From Sebastes aleutianus (taxonomy: Eukaryota > Chordata > Actinopteri > Perciformes > Sebastidae), in assembly GCA_916700875.1 (NCBI GenBank), contig CAKAKS010000060.1, positions 558,001-622,000 on the forward strand: a DNA stretch of 64,000 bases, read 5' to 3'. Of the stretch, positions 62,901-64,000 are shown one piece after another. The position numbers were made by a program, and so were the translations under genes. The number at the start of each line of letters is the position of its first letter. Positions within the stretch are counted from its first letter, which is position 1. The notes below the pieces were generated by a model. That model was not told the origin of the DNA. It saw only the letters and a program-made list of their open reading frames with translations, and made no database searches.

Positions 62901-64000
62901 GATTCAAACTGATAGCCAAAGCAGCACACCCCCAGAAAATGTTCACACATATAAGGTCATGGACCTGTTAAAGTTCAATATTTGACATCAACAGCAGCCA
63001 AACATTTTCACAAATAAATGTAAATTCATTCATGTTGTAGTGGGAGTCCAACTTATAGAGAGCATACAAGGTCAAACACCCTGTGCTTCATAACAGCACA
63101 TTTTAAAAAAAGGTCATTCAAAGTCAAAGACACACACTGATAATATATAACTTATCCTATTTTTTATGTTAAAATTGAGCTTTAATGGCACGTTATAAAC
63201 TGAAAATAATTCAGGTGTTTGTTATTATATTATACTGTAACAAAAGTATGTGTCTGTAGTCGAGTTTCAGTGCATCTAGAAACCGACATGTTTAGCTCTA
63301 TTGTGGAGACAAGATGGATTCAGTGCAGGCCCAGTGGCTGCCATCCTGACAAGGGATTAATGTGAAAGCTGCTGAACTGGATGATAAATCTACATATTAG
63401 ACGCCTGGCTGTGGTGTACATGACGGTGCAAGTGGCTCCGACTCTATCACAGATGAGCTTCCTTGCTGGTCATATTCCCAAAGGACAGGTTAAATGTTTT
63501 GTTGATGATGGAGATGTGGCATGATGTGTGTATGTACAGTACAGTGTGCATGTGATGGGGGCAGTGTTAGTGTGTGCAGCTTTGGATGCATTATCATGGA
63601 ATAATGAAAAAGAGAGCAGCACCTTGTATGTTCTAATGTGCACCTGTCAGCTGAAGGGCTGTCAGGGCTGCAGCTGCTCCATTAGTGTGATAGAGGTGAG
63701 AAGCAGCAATAAGACATCAGTCAGCAGTGATCATGAAGGAGACGGCACTATAATGGCACAGCAGGCAGGGCGGCCCAGGAACCTGTCTCCTTTGCTGTTT
63801 ATATGAGGGGAGAGATGCCAGAACAGTAGGGTCTTTAGCTCTGTTCAAAAAGCTTTAAAGGGGCTGCGTTGTTAGGGGCTCAGGTACAGACAGGCACAGA
63901 TGAGACAGTGAAATATGTAGGGCTGTCGCAATAACCGCAATACTGACAAGCCAACCGCCACAACAGCTATGTTCACGTGTCTTTCTTTCTGGTGACCTGT
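59915..64000. other. No gene seen; two repeat termini
   Basis: AT-rich DNA with short open frames only. At about 61678-61800 'taaaggaacaatatgtagcactgacaactagcatttaaaatggg' looks like a common fish repeat. From about 63917 'tagggctgtcgcaataaccgc' looks like the start of another TAGGGCTGTC-type element that leaves the window. No exon or RNA gene is supported. Confidence 0.4.

Noticed and set aside
63528..63806. 92-codon ORF near the right end
   Set aside because: No recognisable domain and nothing in the surroundings supports a gene; the length is expected by chance.

Overview
The window looks like gene-poor, repeat-dense teleost (probably percomorph) genomic DNA. No bacterial operons, tRNAs, rRNAs or clearly functional host genes are recognisable. 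Nearly everything identifiable is a transposable element or a remnant of one, and several are nested in each other. No database search was possible; family calls rest on motifs and on comparing copies inside the window.

Layout. 0-5 kb: a dead DIRS-type retrotransposon, two copies of a TTAA-flanked MITE (family A) and the tail of a dead Gypsy integrase. 5-13 kb: mostly unannotatable AT-rich DNA, with a Harbinger-like MITE (family D) split by a solo-LTR-like insertion. 13-19 kb: a solo LTR inside a 'TAGGGCTGTCA' repeat (family B), a hAT/ZBED element with a BED-finger exon, a hAT transposase fragment and a dead Gypsy gag-protease. 19-25 kb: sparse, with a THAP-like relic and another family B copy.

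25.66-34.60 kb (minus strand): a complete young Ty3/Gypsy retrotransposon with 1,076-bp LTRs, PBS, gag, a GGGAAAC slippery site, pol (protease, RT, RNase H, integrase) and PPT. Its protease has lost the catalytic aspartate.

38.30-51.62 kb (plus strand): the most notable object, a 13.3-kb gamma/epsilon-like endogenous retrovirus with 393-bp LTRs that I read as identical and a 4-bp ATAC target duplication. Gag is intact and is separated from protease by one in-frame UAG. Between protease and reverse transcriptase lies a 2H-phosphoesterase domain resembling CNPase (paired HxT motifs). The N-terminal part of Env carries two V-type immunoglobulin-like domains and a Thr-rich stalk ahead of the ordinary retroviral surface and transmembrane regions. 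A hairpin plus polypurine tract occurs twice at the 3' end, flanking a possible spliced accessory exon. Several frameshifts interrupt pro-pol, integrase and env, which is odd beside identical LTRs. The provirus sits in a family B repeat already split by a family A MITE.

51.7-64 kb: more family B and D copies, a 2.1-kb array of a 29-bp minisatellite, and otherwise unannotatable sequence.
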